NCBI GenBank assembly: GCA_019418195.1
Contig: DYCJ01000021.1
Coordinates: forward strand, 5,557 to 19,288
Length of the DNA: 13,732 nucleotides
Direction: 5' to 3'
From: Clostridiales bacterium
Lineage (GTDB): Bacteria; Bacillota; Clostridia; Lachnospirales; Lachnospiraceae
Positions 7,378 through 13,678 of this stretch are shown piece by piece. Numbering within the stretch: the stretch's first letter is position 1; the number at the start of each line of letters is the position of its first letter. The translations under genes were made by a program, and so were the position numbers. The notes beneath the pieces are model-generated. The model was not told where the DNA came from. It was given only the letters and a program-made list of their open reading frames with translations, and ran no database searches.

Positions 7378-7461
7378 ATGTTTGGACGCCAAAAGCGGAT
7401 GTCGGTTTTCGGATGTGACATGTCCGTGACGGACAAAAGAAGAAAGGAGAAATTGTTATGA
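7378..7461 (+). CDS. Possible leader peptide ORF (27 codons), uncertain
   Basis: An ATG at 7378 opens 27 codons that end in TGA at 7459-7461, overlapping the ATG of the next gene as ATGA. The ATG falls where transcription should begin from the TATAAT at 7366-7371, so translation would have to be leaderless. The product would be short and basic. Overlap and position suggest translational coupling, but a frame this short is easily open by chance and no ribosome binding site is visible. Confidence 0.2.
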   Translation: MFGRQKRMSVFGCDMSVTDKRRKEKLL

Positions 7462-8102
7462 GAGATTTTTTTGAAGATTTAGGAAAACGCATCGGAGAGA
7501 CTGCGGAGACGATGACAAATATGGCCGGGGAAGCTATCGAGATCCAGCGGCTGAAAAGCCAGATCCGCACTCTTGCAAGAGGAAATGCGGTAGACCTGAT
7601 GGAACTCGGGAAGTCGATCTATGACCGTTATAAAGCAGGAGAGGAAGTTGAGGAAAGCGCGCAGGCTCTCTGTGATGCAATCAGGGACAGAGAGTCCACG
7701 ATCGGGGAATATGAAAAGAAGATCTCAAAGATCAAAGGCGCTTCAGAATGTTCTAAATGCGGAAAGATGGTAGGAAAGGATATGGCTTTCTGTCCGTACT
7801 GCGGAGAAAAAGTTGCCTCGGCTTATGAAGAGGATGAGGATACAGAAGAAAGTGATACAGCAGATGAGACTGCGGAAGATTATGCCGGACAGGTAAAAGA
7901 GAAAATGGCAGATGCTGCGGAAAAAGCAGCGGACAAGGCGGACGAGGCTGCGAAAAAAGTCAGCGATATGGCGGAAAAAGCAGCGGCAAAGACCGGAGAT
8001 ATAGCAGGAAAGGCGGCGGCAAAGACCGGGGAGATGGCAGAAAAAGCAGCGGAAAAGATCAATGAGGCTGCAGAGAAAGTTTCAGGTAAATTAAATGAGT
8101 AG
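7458..8102 (+). CDS. Zinc-ribbon protein with LEA-like C-terminal 11-residue repeats
   Basis: This 214-residue protein has no named family that I recognise. Residues 1-95 are helical, with likely coiled coil around 25-95. A zinc ribbon follows (C98, C101, C112, C115, in the form CSKC-x10-CPYC). An acidic linker (124-141) leads into an Ala/Lys/Glu helix. The tail divides into 11-mers: AAEKAADKADE (153-163), a 7-residue spacer, MAEKAAAKTGD (171-181), IAGKAAAKTGE (182-192), MAEKAAEKINE (193-203) and AAEKVSGKLNE (204-214). The period and composition resemble group 3 LEA repeats, which fold as amphipathic helices on drying or membrane contact (family knowledge). There is no signal peptide or membrane segment. 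AGGAG at 7445-7449 supports the start. It overlaps the lspA-like gene by 8 bases. A role at the membrane or in stress protection is inference. Confidence 0.72.
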   Translation: MRDFFEDLGKRIGETAETMTNMAGEAIEIQRLKSQIRTLARGNAVDLMELGKSIYDRYKAGEEVEESAQALCDAIRDRESTIGEYEKKISKIKGASECSKCGKMVGKDMAFCPYCGEKVASAYEEDEDTEESDTADETAEDYAGQVKEKMADAAEKAADKADEAAKKVSDMAEKAAAKTGDIAGKAAAKTGEMAEKAAEKINEAAEKVSGKLNE

Positions 8103-8604
8103 AAAGTGGTCCCTGATCGAAACAGCGGGATTATTTGCGGCAGACCAGCTGTTCAAGACATACGCAGAACAGAATCTGGATAAAAAAGAGGAACGAAAAC
8201 TGGCAGGGATGCTCGTGTTCAGGAGAGTGCACAATAAAGGATTGTGCATGGGACTTTTGTCCGAAAATCAGGCAGCAGTGAAGTGGTTGTCTCTGGCGGC
8301 ATCAGGCATCGTGACAGTGTGTCAGGCAATTGTATCGTTCCGTAGAAAAGGATTCTGGAAAAAGAAAGGACTTGCCTTGATGACAGCAGGCGCATGGAGT
8401 AACACTTTTGACCGGTTTGCCCGGGGATATGTGGTCGATTATATCGGATTTGATATAAAGGATCCGAAGACAGCAAAGATCACATATAATCTGGGGGACT
8501 TCTTTATAACAGCGGGAGCTGTGATCCTGTCACTGTGCTCGTTGTTTTCTCCTTCGGGAAAGGAGAAAAAGAAAGTGCAGAGAACAGAAGATGCTGACGA
8601 ATAA
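8095..8604 (+). CDS. LspA-like signal peptidase II (A8 family)
   Basis: Signal peptidase II cuts the signal peptide from diacylglyceryl-prolipoproteins inside the membrane. This 169-residue protein has the family layout: membrane segments near 5-24, 36-56, 62-81, 92-106 and 131-151. Its motifs are ADQLFK (D18), VHNKGLCMGLL (N47), the SNTFDR box (N103, D106, R107), VVDY (D115) and YNLGDFF (N132, D135). D115 and D135 align with the catalytic aspartates of known LspA, so it is probably active. The C-terminus is a charged cytosolic tail. Differences from typical LspA include GDFF instead of ADSAI in the last motif and an unusual N-terminal half. ATG 8095 overlaps the end of the zinc-ribbon gene, so translation is likely coupled. 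I withhold the symbol lspA because a second housekeeping copy may exist elsewhere. Confidence 0.8.
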   Translation: MSRKWSLIETAGLFAADQLFKTYAEQNLDKKEERKLAGMLVFRRVHNKGLCMGLLSENQAAVKWLSLAASGIVTVCQAIVSFRRKGFWKKKGLALMTAGAWSNTFDRFARGYVVDYIGFDIKDPKTAKITYNLGDFFITAGAVILSLCSLFSPSGKEKKKVQRTEDADE

Positions 8605-8628
8605 CTGAGAGGATAAAAGAAAAGCAGG

Positions 8629-8651
8629 CAGCGCCGGGAATACCGGCGCTG
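8629..8651 (-). terminator. Rho-independent terminator of the HAD gene, possibly bidirectional
   Basis: A 9-bp stem, CAGCGCCGG pairing with CCGGCGCTG, encloses the loop GAATA. Read on the minus strand it is followed shortly by a T-rich run (complement of 8615-8624, TTTTCTTTT-like), as expected at the end of the HAD transcript. On the plus strand no T run follows, so it would be a weaker stop for the lspA-like operon. Confidence 0.72.
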
Positions 8652-8678
8652 TACCTGTGTTAAGAGCTTATTTTATGA

Positions 8679-9269
8679 TCAGAATCCGATGGCCCTTTTT
8701 ACTTCTTCGATATCTCCTGTGTAGACGGTCCCGTTCATACCGAGGGCTTTCCCGGCTTCGATATTTTTCTCAAGATCATCAATAAAGAAACACTCTTCCG
8801 GCTTAAGTGAATAGGTCCGGAACAGATATTGGTAGATGGCAGGATCGGGCTTCGCTGTTTTCAGCGGAGCAGAGAAAACAACGCCGCTGAATTTTTTGAG
8901 CACTTCATACCGTCCGGCCCACTCGGCAAAGTAGGTGGGCGCGTTGGACAGAAGATAGACAGGGACATTTCGCTCCACAAGCTCGTCAATAAAGCGGAGC
9001 GTTTCTTTCTTTGGCGTAATATACCTCGGCCAGTCTTTAAAGAAGGAATGAATCCGGTCTGCCAGACGTTCCGGAAGCGCGGAAAGGCATTCTTCCCTAT
9101 ATTTGTTGTAATCAATCGTTCCTTTGTCCAGTTCTCCCCATTTCTTATAGATGACGGAACAGAGCAGAGTGCAGTCTTCTTCTGATTCACAGAACTGCTG
9201 CATTATATATCGCCCGTCGAATTTTCCGATCACATTTCCAAAATCAAATATTATATTCTTGTATTTCAT
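8679..9269 (-). CDS. HAD-superfamily (class IA) hydrolase, YihX-like
   Basis: This 196-residue cytosolic phosphatase-type protein has the four HAD motifs: nucleophile FDFGNV (D9), LLSNAP (S108), KTAKPDPAIY (K140) and FIDDLEKN (D164, D165). Motif I has Gly where most phosphatases have the second Asp (DxG instead of DxD). The same is true of YihX, a glucose-1-phosphate phosphatase, and of related HAD-IA proteins, so a sugar-phosphate substrate is plausible but not shown. The helical cap lies at about 15-85. The start is supported by GGGAGA five bases upstream of the ATG at 9269. It is a single-gene unit, ended by the hairpin at 8629-8651 and divergent from the sigma-factor operon. Confidence 0.85.
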   Translation of the reverse strand: MKYKNIIFDFGNVIGKFDGRYIMQQFCESEEDCTLLCSVIYKKWGELDKGTIDYNKYREECLSALPERLADRIHSFFKDWPRYITPKKETLRFIDELVERNVPVYLLSNAPTYFAEWAGRYEVLKKFSGVVFSAPLKTAKPDPAIYQYLFRTYSLKPEECFFIDDLEKNIEAGKALGMNGTVYTGDIEEVKRAIGF

Positions 9270-9323
9270 AAGAATCTCCCGGTTTTAGTTTATAGTTATT
9301 TCGGAACAAATATATCCGGATAC

Positions 9324-9329
9324 ATTATA
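9324..9329 (-). promoter_or_regulatory. Putative -10 box of the HAD gene
   Basis: The minus strand carries a perfect TATAAT (9329-9324) about 55 bases before the HAD start codon. No good -35 is visible; the region upstream is A/T-rich (TATAAA-like near 9346-9351). A palindrome TATCCGGATA (9313-9322) overlaps the expected transcription start and could be a regulator site. Confidence 0.42.
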
Positions 9330-9391
9330 CACTATAAAAGTGAGCTTTATATAGCTAAAAAATAATATTTAGGGAAATCCGGACTATCTTT

Positions 9392-9418
9392 TTGGTTATA
9401 TCTATTGTTATACATAAT
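9392..9418 (+). promoter_or_regulatory. Putative promoter of the ECF sigma/ABC operon
   Basis: TTGGTT at 9392-9397 and CATAAT at 9413-9418 are 15 bases apart, with TTATAC as an overlapping alternative -10. The resulting leader would be about 50 bases. The match to a housekeeping promoter is only fair. An ECF-type autoregulated promoter is equally possible, but its consensus for this sigma group is not known to me. Confidence 0.35.
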
Positions 9419-9463
9419 AGAAAGTGAAAAACGTTTTGAACTTTATTCTTTACCGGGCGAGAA

Positions 9464-9469
9464 AGGAGG
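9464..9469 (+). promoter_or_regulatory. AGGAGG ribosome binding site deciding the sigma-factor start
   Basis: A perfect AGGAGG ends five bases before GTG 9475. The ATG at 9473 is only three bases from the site and out of frame, and the GTG at 9424 has no site. GTG 9475 is therefore the start of the sigma factor. Confidence 0.75.
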
Positions 9470-9474
9470 ATCAT

Positions 9475-10035
9475 GTGGATTCAGATTTTTTCCTGATCAG
9501 GAAAATGAGGCAGGGAGACGAGGAGGCTTTTGATGTATTTATCCGCAAATATTACGGAGATATACTCAGATACTGTGCCTGCCATTGTTTTGATGCCGAA
9601 GATGCGCAGGATCTGACGCAGGAAACTTTCGTGCGTTTTTTCTCCCGATTTTCTGATTATCGTCATAAAGGAAAAACAAAGAACTACCTGTACACTATAG
9701 CAGGGAATCTCTGTAAAAATTATTACAAGAAAAATAAAGCGCCCGCGGCGGACGATGTGTATGGAGAATCGAGAGATACAACAGAAAGTCTTGAAGATTC
9801 TGTTATAGAAAGAGCTGCACTTGAATGGGCGTTAGACCATCTGGAGCCCGAATTGCGCGATGTGATCGATATGTATTATTTCCGGGAATTGAAACTGAGG
9901 GAGATGGCAGAAACACTACACATCAGCCTTCCGCTTGTAAAGTACCGCCTGCGGCGGGCGAAAGGCCGGTTGCGGGAATTATTAGGAAAGGAGAGACAAA
10001 GTTATGAATCTGGACGATCAGATGGAGATTTATAA
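9475..10035 (+). CDS. ECF-type (sigma-70 family) RNA polymerase sigma factor
   Basis: This 186-residue protein has the two ECF regions only. Region 2 (about 14-81) contains the DAEDAQDLTQETFVRFF core and the KTKNYLYTIAGNLCKNYY helix; region 4 (about 113-170) contains LEPELRDVIDMYYFRELKL and the helix-turn-helix with LPLVKYRLRRAKGRL. It directs RNA polymerase to a small set of promoters, probably including its own operon. The linker (88-110) is acidic. The start codon is GTG 9475. The end overlaps the following membrane-protein gene by 32 bases, and the next two genes also overlap, so all four are one translationally coupled unit. This arrangement suggests response to an envelope signal such as an antimicrobial compound (inference). 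Confidence 0.9.
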   Translation: MDSDFFLIRKMRQGDEEAFDVFIRKYYGDILRYCACHCFDAEDAQDLTQETFVRFFSRFSDYRHKGKTKNYLYTIAGNLCKNYYKKNKAPAADDVYGESRDTTESLEDSVIERAALEWALDHLEPELRDVIDMYYFRELKLREMAETLHISLPLVKYRLRRAKGRLRELLGKERQSYESGRSDGDL

Positions 10036-10768
10036 GAAAAGAACGGACATTATGCCGGATGAAGACAGGATACGGCAGACAGTACAAGCTTCTATGGAAA
10101 GCTTTTTGCAGTCTGAAAGTGAAAAAATATTGTCATACCACTCATTCCTGTGTATACAGTTCGGGCTTATCCGGAAAAGATGGTGGGCATTGCAGATGGG
10201 TGTGCTGGCACTGGTATGGGCAGCCCTTATGCCTGCACAGGATAATCCATATATATACAGGAGTCTTGGGCTTGCTGCGACACTGTTTGTCATACTGGTC
10301 ATTCCGGAATTATGGAAGAACAGGGTAAACGATTGTATAGAGATCGAAGGATCGACTTACTATACCCTCCGGCAGATATATTCGGCGAGAATCCTGCTGT
10401 TCGGGCTTGCCGATATTCTGCTGATCACCCTTTTCTGCTGTATGGCGGCAGTCTCCCTGCAGATATCCCTGACAGAATTGCTGATACAATTTATCTTTCC
10501 AATGACAGTTACAGCCTGCATCTGTTTCGGAATCTTTGGGAGCAGGAATCAGGTCAATGAATCGGCGGCGCTGGGACTGTGCATTCTGTGGAGCGCTCTC
10601 TGGTGGTGTGTACTTATGGATGAGAAACTTTACAGAGCCATATCAGTCCCGGTGTGGATGATACTGCTGGGAATGGCGCTTCTGTTTTTGATAATTACTA
10701 TTTGCCGTTCAATCCGGCAGTGTGATGATATTTGGGAGGTAAATGCAGATGGAACTGAAAATGATTGA
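10004..10768 (+). CDS. Polytopic membrane protein of the sigma/ABC operon (candidate anti-sigma or ABC permease subunit)
   Basis: I recognise no named family in this 254-residue protein. A charged cytosolic N-terminus (about 1-58) containing DEDRIRQTVQASMESFL precedes about six membrane segments: near 61-78, 86-102, 130-150, 156-173, 186-204 and 213-234. A short acidic tail follows. It has no zinc anti-sigma HxxxCxxC motif. Because it starts inside the sigma gene and is placed between the sigma factor and the ABC ATPase, I see two options: a membrane anti-sigma factor holding the sigma factor through its N-terminal segment, or a second membrane subunit of the exporter. GGAGAG about nine bases before ATG 10004 supports the start. 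The position argument is inference. Confidence 0.7.
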   Translation: MNLDDQMEIYKKRTDIMPDEDRIRQTVQASMESFLQSESEKILSYHSFLCIQFGLIRKRWWALQMGVLALVWAALMPAQDNPYIYRSLGLAATLFVILVIPELWKNRVNDCIEIEGSTYYTLRQIYSARILLFGLADILLITLFCCMAAVSLQISLTELLIQFIFPMTVTACICFGIFGSRNQVNESAALGLCILWSALWWCVLMDEKLYRAISVPVWMILLGMALLFLIITICRSIRQCDDIWEVNADGTEND

Positions 10769-11636
10769 CCTGACAAAGCAGTTTGGGAGTTTTACGGCAG
10801 TGGATCATGTGGATCTGACTATGACAAACGGCGTCTATGGACTGCTTGGGGCAAATGGCGCCGGGAAGACGACACTGATGCGGATGATCTGTACGCTTCT
10901 TAAACCGACAGAAGGAGTGATCATGTGTAACGGAAAAGATATTTTCAAGATGGATAGTAGTTACCGGAGACTGCTGGGATATCTGCCGCAGGATTTCGGA
11001 TTTTATCCGGATTTTACGGCTAAGGATTATCTGCTTTATATTGCAGCGTTAAAAGGAATCCGGCCGGCTGTTGCGAAAAGGAGAGTCCGGGAACTGGCTG
11101 AGAAGACCGGGCTTTCAAAAAGTCTCAATAAGAAAATGAAAAAGCTGTCAGGCGGCATGAAGCGCAGGGCGGGTATTGCCCAGGCCATGCTGGGAAATCC
11201 AAAGATCCTGATTCTTGACGAGCCTACTGCAGGGCTTGACCCCAATGAGAGAATCCGTTTCCGAAACCTGATCAGCGAGCTTTCCGAAGACAGGCTGGTC
11301 CTCCTGTCCACCCATATTGTATCTGATGTGGAGTATATTGCCGGTGAGATCTGGCTTATGGGAGAGGGTAAGGTGCTGCATCAGGGCACGGCAGATGAAC
11401 TTATTTCTTCCATGAAAGAACATGTATGGAAATGTTCTGCAGGCAGGGAGAAGGTCCCCCTGCTGATGAAAAAATATAAAATATCCAATGTCAGAGCAGA
11501 AGCACACGGAGCCGAACTTCGGATCATATCTGCAGAAAAGCCGCTTCCGGATGCGGTTATGGCCGAGCCTGTCCTGGAGGATGTGTTTCTGTATTATTTC
11601 GGAGAGAAGGGTGGGGATAGTAATGTTGTTATATGA
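10749..11636 (+). CDS. ABC transporter ATP-binding protein (BcrA/drug-exporter type)
   Basis: This 295-residue nucleotide-binding subunit powers the membrane partners encoded beside it. Motifs: Walker A GANGAGKT (34-41), Q-loop LPQDFGF (Q81), signature LSGGM (133-137), Walker B ILILDEP (153-159, catalytic E158), D-loop AGLDP and H-loop STH (H189). A C-terminal accessory region (about 222-295), common in exporters of the BcrA/CcmA-like group, contains a VLEDVFLYYFG segment. The start is ATG 10749, eight bases after GGGAGGT (10734-10740); the ATG at 10743 would be only two bases away. It overlaps the preceding gene by 20 bases and the permease gene by 14. Export of a lipid, peptide antibiotic or envelope precursor is likely, but the substrate is unknown. 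Confidence 0.92.
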   Translation: MELKMIDLTKQFGSFTAVDHVDLTMTNGVYGLLGANGAGKTTLMRMICTLLKPTEGVIMCNGKDIFKMDSSYRRLLGYLPQDFGFYPDFTAKDYLLYIAALKGIRPAVAKRRVRELAEKTGLSKSLNKKMKKLSGGMKRRAGIAQAMLGNPKILILDEPTAGLDPNERIRFRNLISELSEDRLVLLSTHIVSDVEYIAGEIWLMGEGKVLHQGTADELISSMKEHVWKCSAGREKVPLLMKKYKISNVRAEAHGAELRIISAEKPLPDAVMAEPVLEDVFLYYFGEKGGDSNVVI

Positions 11637-12846
11637 ACTGAAAAAGGTACTGGTGAGACCTGTAAACAGGATTGTGCTGCTGATCCTTCTGGCTGTACTG
11701 CTGATCGTTACTACTATAGCAGTCAGCGGCGTGTCTTATACTGAATCTGACGGGAGTTCCGTGTCGGGAGTCGAAGCGGCGGCAAAACTACGGCAGGCGA
11801 AAGAGCAGTGGTCAGGATATGTGACAGAAGATGTCCTGAAGAAAGTGATCGAAGAAAATGATGCGGTGAATCAGTCGCCGGAAGCCCGTTCAGATGATGT
11901 GACAGACAACAATATTGCCTATTCCAGAAAACAGGGATTTTCAGACCTTCGGGAACTGATCAATCTGGCGTTTTCTGGTTTTCAAAGTTATGACTATTAC
12001 CGGGCAGACACTGTCAGTGCAGATGAGGCGGGAAGTATTTATGAAAGACGCATAAGCAGCCTGAAGGAATGGCTCGTCTCAGATGAGATCAAGGATCGTT
12101 TTACTGATAATGAAAAGGAATATCTGGTCCGGCAGTACGAGAAGACGGAGACGCCGTTTTATTATACTTACGCGGACGGATGGAGCACGCTGCTGACATA
12201 TTCTTCAACGATTATTATGGTGACCGTACTGGCTGCGGGCTTCCTTGTATCTGGCATATTTTCCAGTGAATTTGCGTTAAAATCAGACTCCATATATTTT
12301 TCATCACAGTATGGGCGAAACCGCGGAGTCCGCTCCAAGATCGCAGCAGGATTTATCCTGCAGTCCGGTATCTACTGGATTGCAATCCTGCTTTATACGG
12401 CGGTCATTCTCATAACATTGGGAGCAGAAGGCGGTTCATGTATGATACAGAGCGGGATGGACGGCTGGAAGAGCTTCTATAATATCACGTATTTTCAGGA
12501 ATATCTTCTCGCTGTGCTGGGCGGATATGCCGGGAGTCTTTTTATCTTGTCTCTGGCAATGCTGGTATCTGCAAAGACAAGATCTGCTGTGTTTGCAGTG
12601 ACAGTCCCGTTTATTGTATTGTTTGTGCCGTCATTTTTGAGCAGTGTAAATGCGTTATCAGAAATCTTGGGACTGCTGCCGGATCAATTGCTGCAGATCA
12701 GTTATGCAATAGGAGCATTTAATCTTTATGAACCGGGCGGGAAAGTCACAGGTGCGATCCCGATCCTGTTCGTACTGTATCTGAGTCTGTATGCGGTCAT
12801 GCTGCCGGGGACGTACCGGGTGTATCGTAAGGCGGAGGTGGAGTAA
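11623..12846 (+). CDS. ABC-2-type transporter permease with large external domain
   Basis: This 407-residue membrane subunit pairs with the ATPase just upstream. One N-terminal membrane segment (about 16-36) is followed by a soluble, charged domain of about 150 residues (37-190), then five membrane segments (near 192-214, 243-267, 294-316, 320-340 and 378-397). This is the ABC-2 permease layout, with the external loop after the first helix as in many antibiotic and lantibiotic exporters. The loop may bind substrate or sense it (inference). The chosen start, ATG 11623, lies inside the end of the ATPase gene behind a GGGTGGGGA stretch; the frame continues upstream but gives no sensible protein there. 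It is the last gene of the four-gene unit; no terminator hairpin is evident after it. Confidence 0.85.
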   Translation: MLLYELKKVLVRPVNRIVLLILLAVLLIVTTIAVSGVSYTESDGSSVSGVEAAAKLRQAKEQWSGYVTEDVLKKVIEENDAVNQSPEARSDDVTDNNIAYSRKQGFSDLRELINLAFSGFQSYDYYRADTVSADEAGSIYERRISSLKEWLVSDEIKDRFTDNEKEYLVRQYEKTETPFYYTYADGWSTLLTYSSTIIMVTVLAAGFLVSGIFSSEFALKSDSIYFSSQYGRNRGVRSKIAAGFILQSGIYWIAILLYTAVILITLGAEGGSCMIQSGMDGWKSFYNITYFQEYLLAVLGGYAGSLFILSLAMLVSAKTRSAVFAVTVPFIVLFVPSFLSSVNALSEILGLLPDQLLQISYAIGAFNLYEPGGKVTGAIPILFVLYLSLYAVMLPGTYRVYRKAEVE

Positions 12847-12853
12847 AGACAAT

Positions 12854-12904
12854 ACGTAAAATAACGTAAAATGGATTGGTGCACGTAAAAATACGTGATA
12901 TAAT
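12854..12904 (+). promoter_or_regulatory. hicAB promoter with two ACGT-N6-ACGT operator sites
   Basis: The promoter is TTGGTG (12876-12881), a 17-base spacer, and an extended -10 TGATATAAT whose TATAAT lies at 12899-12904. ACGTAAAA occurs at 12854, 12864 and 12883, with a fourth variant ACGTGATA at 12893. These form two ACGT-N6-ACGT sites with A-rich centres, 29 bases apart: one just upstream of -35 and one filling the spacer. The second is a perfect inverted repeat, CACGTA-AAAA-TACGTG (12882-12897). HicB has a ribbon-helix-helix domain, a fold that binds such sites as dimers, so autorepression is the natural reading (inference). Confidence 0.7.
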
Positions 12905-12935
12905 ATAGGCATGATAAGGGAAGGAGATACAAAAG

Positions 12936-13124
12936 ATGCCAATGACTCCGAAAGAGATGATAAAACATCTCAAGGAAAACGGGTTTGAAGAAGTCAGTCA
13001 GAATGGTCCACACATAAAATTAAAAAACCCGACAACAGGAAGAACGGTAATCGTTCCTTATCACTCCAAAGCTATGAGAAAAGGGCTGGAGCAGGCAATA
13101 CTTAAACAGGCAGGGCTGAAATAA
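12936..13124 (+). CDS. hicA: HicA-family toxin (mRNA interferase)
   Basis: This 62-residue protein has the HicA dsRBD-like fold signature: an N-terminal TPKEMIKHLKENGFEEV helix, the GPHIKLKNP segment carrying the catalytic His (H26; usual motif GSHH), and RTVIVPYHSKAMRKGLEQAILKQAGL. HicA cleaves mRNA and stops growth unless bound by HicB. The length is normal for the family (about 60-80). AAGGAGAT at 12921-12928 gives good spacing to ATG 12936. It is the first gene of a two-gene operon. The second His of the usual HicA motif is Ile here; since H26 is kept, I expect activity. Confidence 0.9.
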   Translation: MPMTPKEMIKHLKENGFEEVSQNGPHIKLKNPTTGRTVIVPYHSKAMRKGLEQAILKQAGLK

Positions 13125-13131
13125 GCCCTGC
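13110..13131 (+). other. Hairpin spanning the hicA stop codon
   Basis: GCAGGGCT (13110-13117) pairs with AGCCCTGC (13124-13131), 8 bp with loop GAAATA. The stem spans the hicA stop codon (13122-13124) and lies 12 bases before the hicB ribosome binding site (GGAGG near 13144-13148). No T run follows, so it is not a standard terminator. It may stabilise or attenuate the message between toxin and antitoxin. Confidence 0.5.
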
Positions 13132-13156
13132 GCCTGAAAAGACGGAGGTATCGCGT

Positions 13157-13555
13157 ATGAATAAATTATTTTATCCTGCATTATTTCACAAGGCAGAAGG
13201 AGGCGGATTTTGGGTATCATTTCCAGATTTTCCGGAATGCCTTACAGAGGGAGACGATATGTCACAGGCTTACGAAATGGCAGTTGAGGCATTAGGGCTT
13301 GCTCTGGTAAGCAGAAAAGAGGAGAAAGAGGCGATTCCTGTCCCCATGGAGATTGATAAGCTGTCCCCGGAAGATGGGACGTTGGTAATTGTAGAGTTTG
13401 ATATGTTGGAGTATCAGAAGAAACATAATTCCAAGGCAGTAAAAAAGACTCTCAGTATTCCGGAATGGTTGAATGAAGAAGCAATGGCGATGGGGGTGAA
13501 TTTTTCACAGGTGCTTCAGGAAGCTTTGATGAATAAGCTGAATATCAGCAGATAA
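13157..13555 (+). CDS. hicB: HicB-family antitoxin with ribbon-helix-helix domain
   Basis: This 132-residue protein starts with a HicB RNase-H-like fold (FYPALFHKAEGGGFWVSFPDFPECLTEGD, then a helix MSQAYEMAVEALGLAL), which binds and blocks HicA. The C-terminus (about 94-128, with KKTLSIPEWLNEEAM then NFSQVLQEALMNKL) is a ribbon-helix-helix DNA-binding domain. HicB should therefore repress its own promoter and neutralise the toxin. The start is ATG 13157 with GGAGG upstream. It follows hicA by 32 bases and converges with the tRNA genes, eight bases away, with no visible terminator between them. Confidence 0.92.
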   Translation: MNKLFYPALFHKAEGGGFWVSFPDFPECLTEGDDMSQAYEMAVEALGLALVSRKEEKEAIPVPMEIDKLSPEDGTLVIVEFDMLEYQKKHNSKAVKKTLSIPEWLNEEAMAMGVNFSQVLQEALMNKLNISR

Positions 13556-13563
13556 CAAGAAAC

Positions 13564-13636
13564 TGGAGTATACGGGATTCGAACCCGTGGCCTCAACAAT
13601 GCGAATGTTGCGCGCTCCCAACTGCGCTAATACCCC
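13564..13636 (-). tRNA. tRNA-Ala (anticodon CGC)
   Basis: The 73-base cloverleaf is complete. The acceptor stem GGGGTAT/ATACTCC has the G3-U70 wobble that marks alanine tRNA, the anticodon stem CAACA/TGTTG holds the loop TTCGCAT, and the T arm is ACGGG-TTCGAAT-CCCGT. Discriminator A73 is followed by GTT, so CCA is not encoded. Anticodon CGC reads GCG. Confidence 0.93.
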
Positions 13637-13651
13637 ATATATTATTATTTC

Positions 13652-13675
13652 GGGAAGCCGGTCCTTCGGCTTCCC
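13652..13675. other. Strong hairpin in the spacer between the tRNA genes
   Basis: GGGAAGCCG (13652-13660) pairs with CGGCTTCCC (13667-13675), 9 bp with a 6-base loop. On the minus strand it lies between tRNA-Val and tRNA-Ala and is followed by an A/T-rich stretch without a run of T. It may be a partial terminator or a processing signal in the tRNA precursor. Confidence 0.5.
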
Positions 13676-13678
13676 TTA

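Larger units (their letters stand above)
6969..7457. other. Gene-free divergent control region
   Basis: This 489-base stretch separates the minus-strand S8 gene from the plus-strand zinc-ribbon gene. From left to right it holds the S8 leader and weak promoter, a CAGGCG palindrome, the 245-bp composite repeat, and the promoter and leader of the zinc-ribbon gene. Apart from a possible 27-codon upstream frame at 7378-7461, I find no credible coding sequence; longer frames here have no ribosome binding site or recognisable product. Confidence 0.75.

Noticed and set aside
9424..10035. Longer sigma-factor start at GTG 9424
   Set aside because: No ribosome binding site precedes it, while AGGAGG sits five bases before GTG 9475, where family similarity begins.
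11488..11622. Longer permease start inside the ATPase gene
   Set aside because: The extra 45 residues are out-of-frame ATPase sequence, and a typical permease N-terminus (MLLYELKKVL) starts at 11623.
12847..13555. hicAB as part of a prophage or integrative element
   Set aside because: No integrase, recombinase or attachment repeat is visible within the window; adjacency to tRNA genes alone is not enough.
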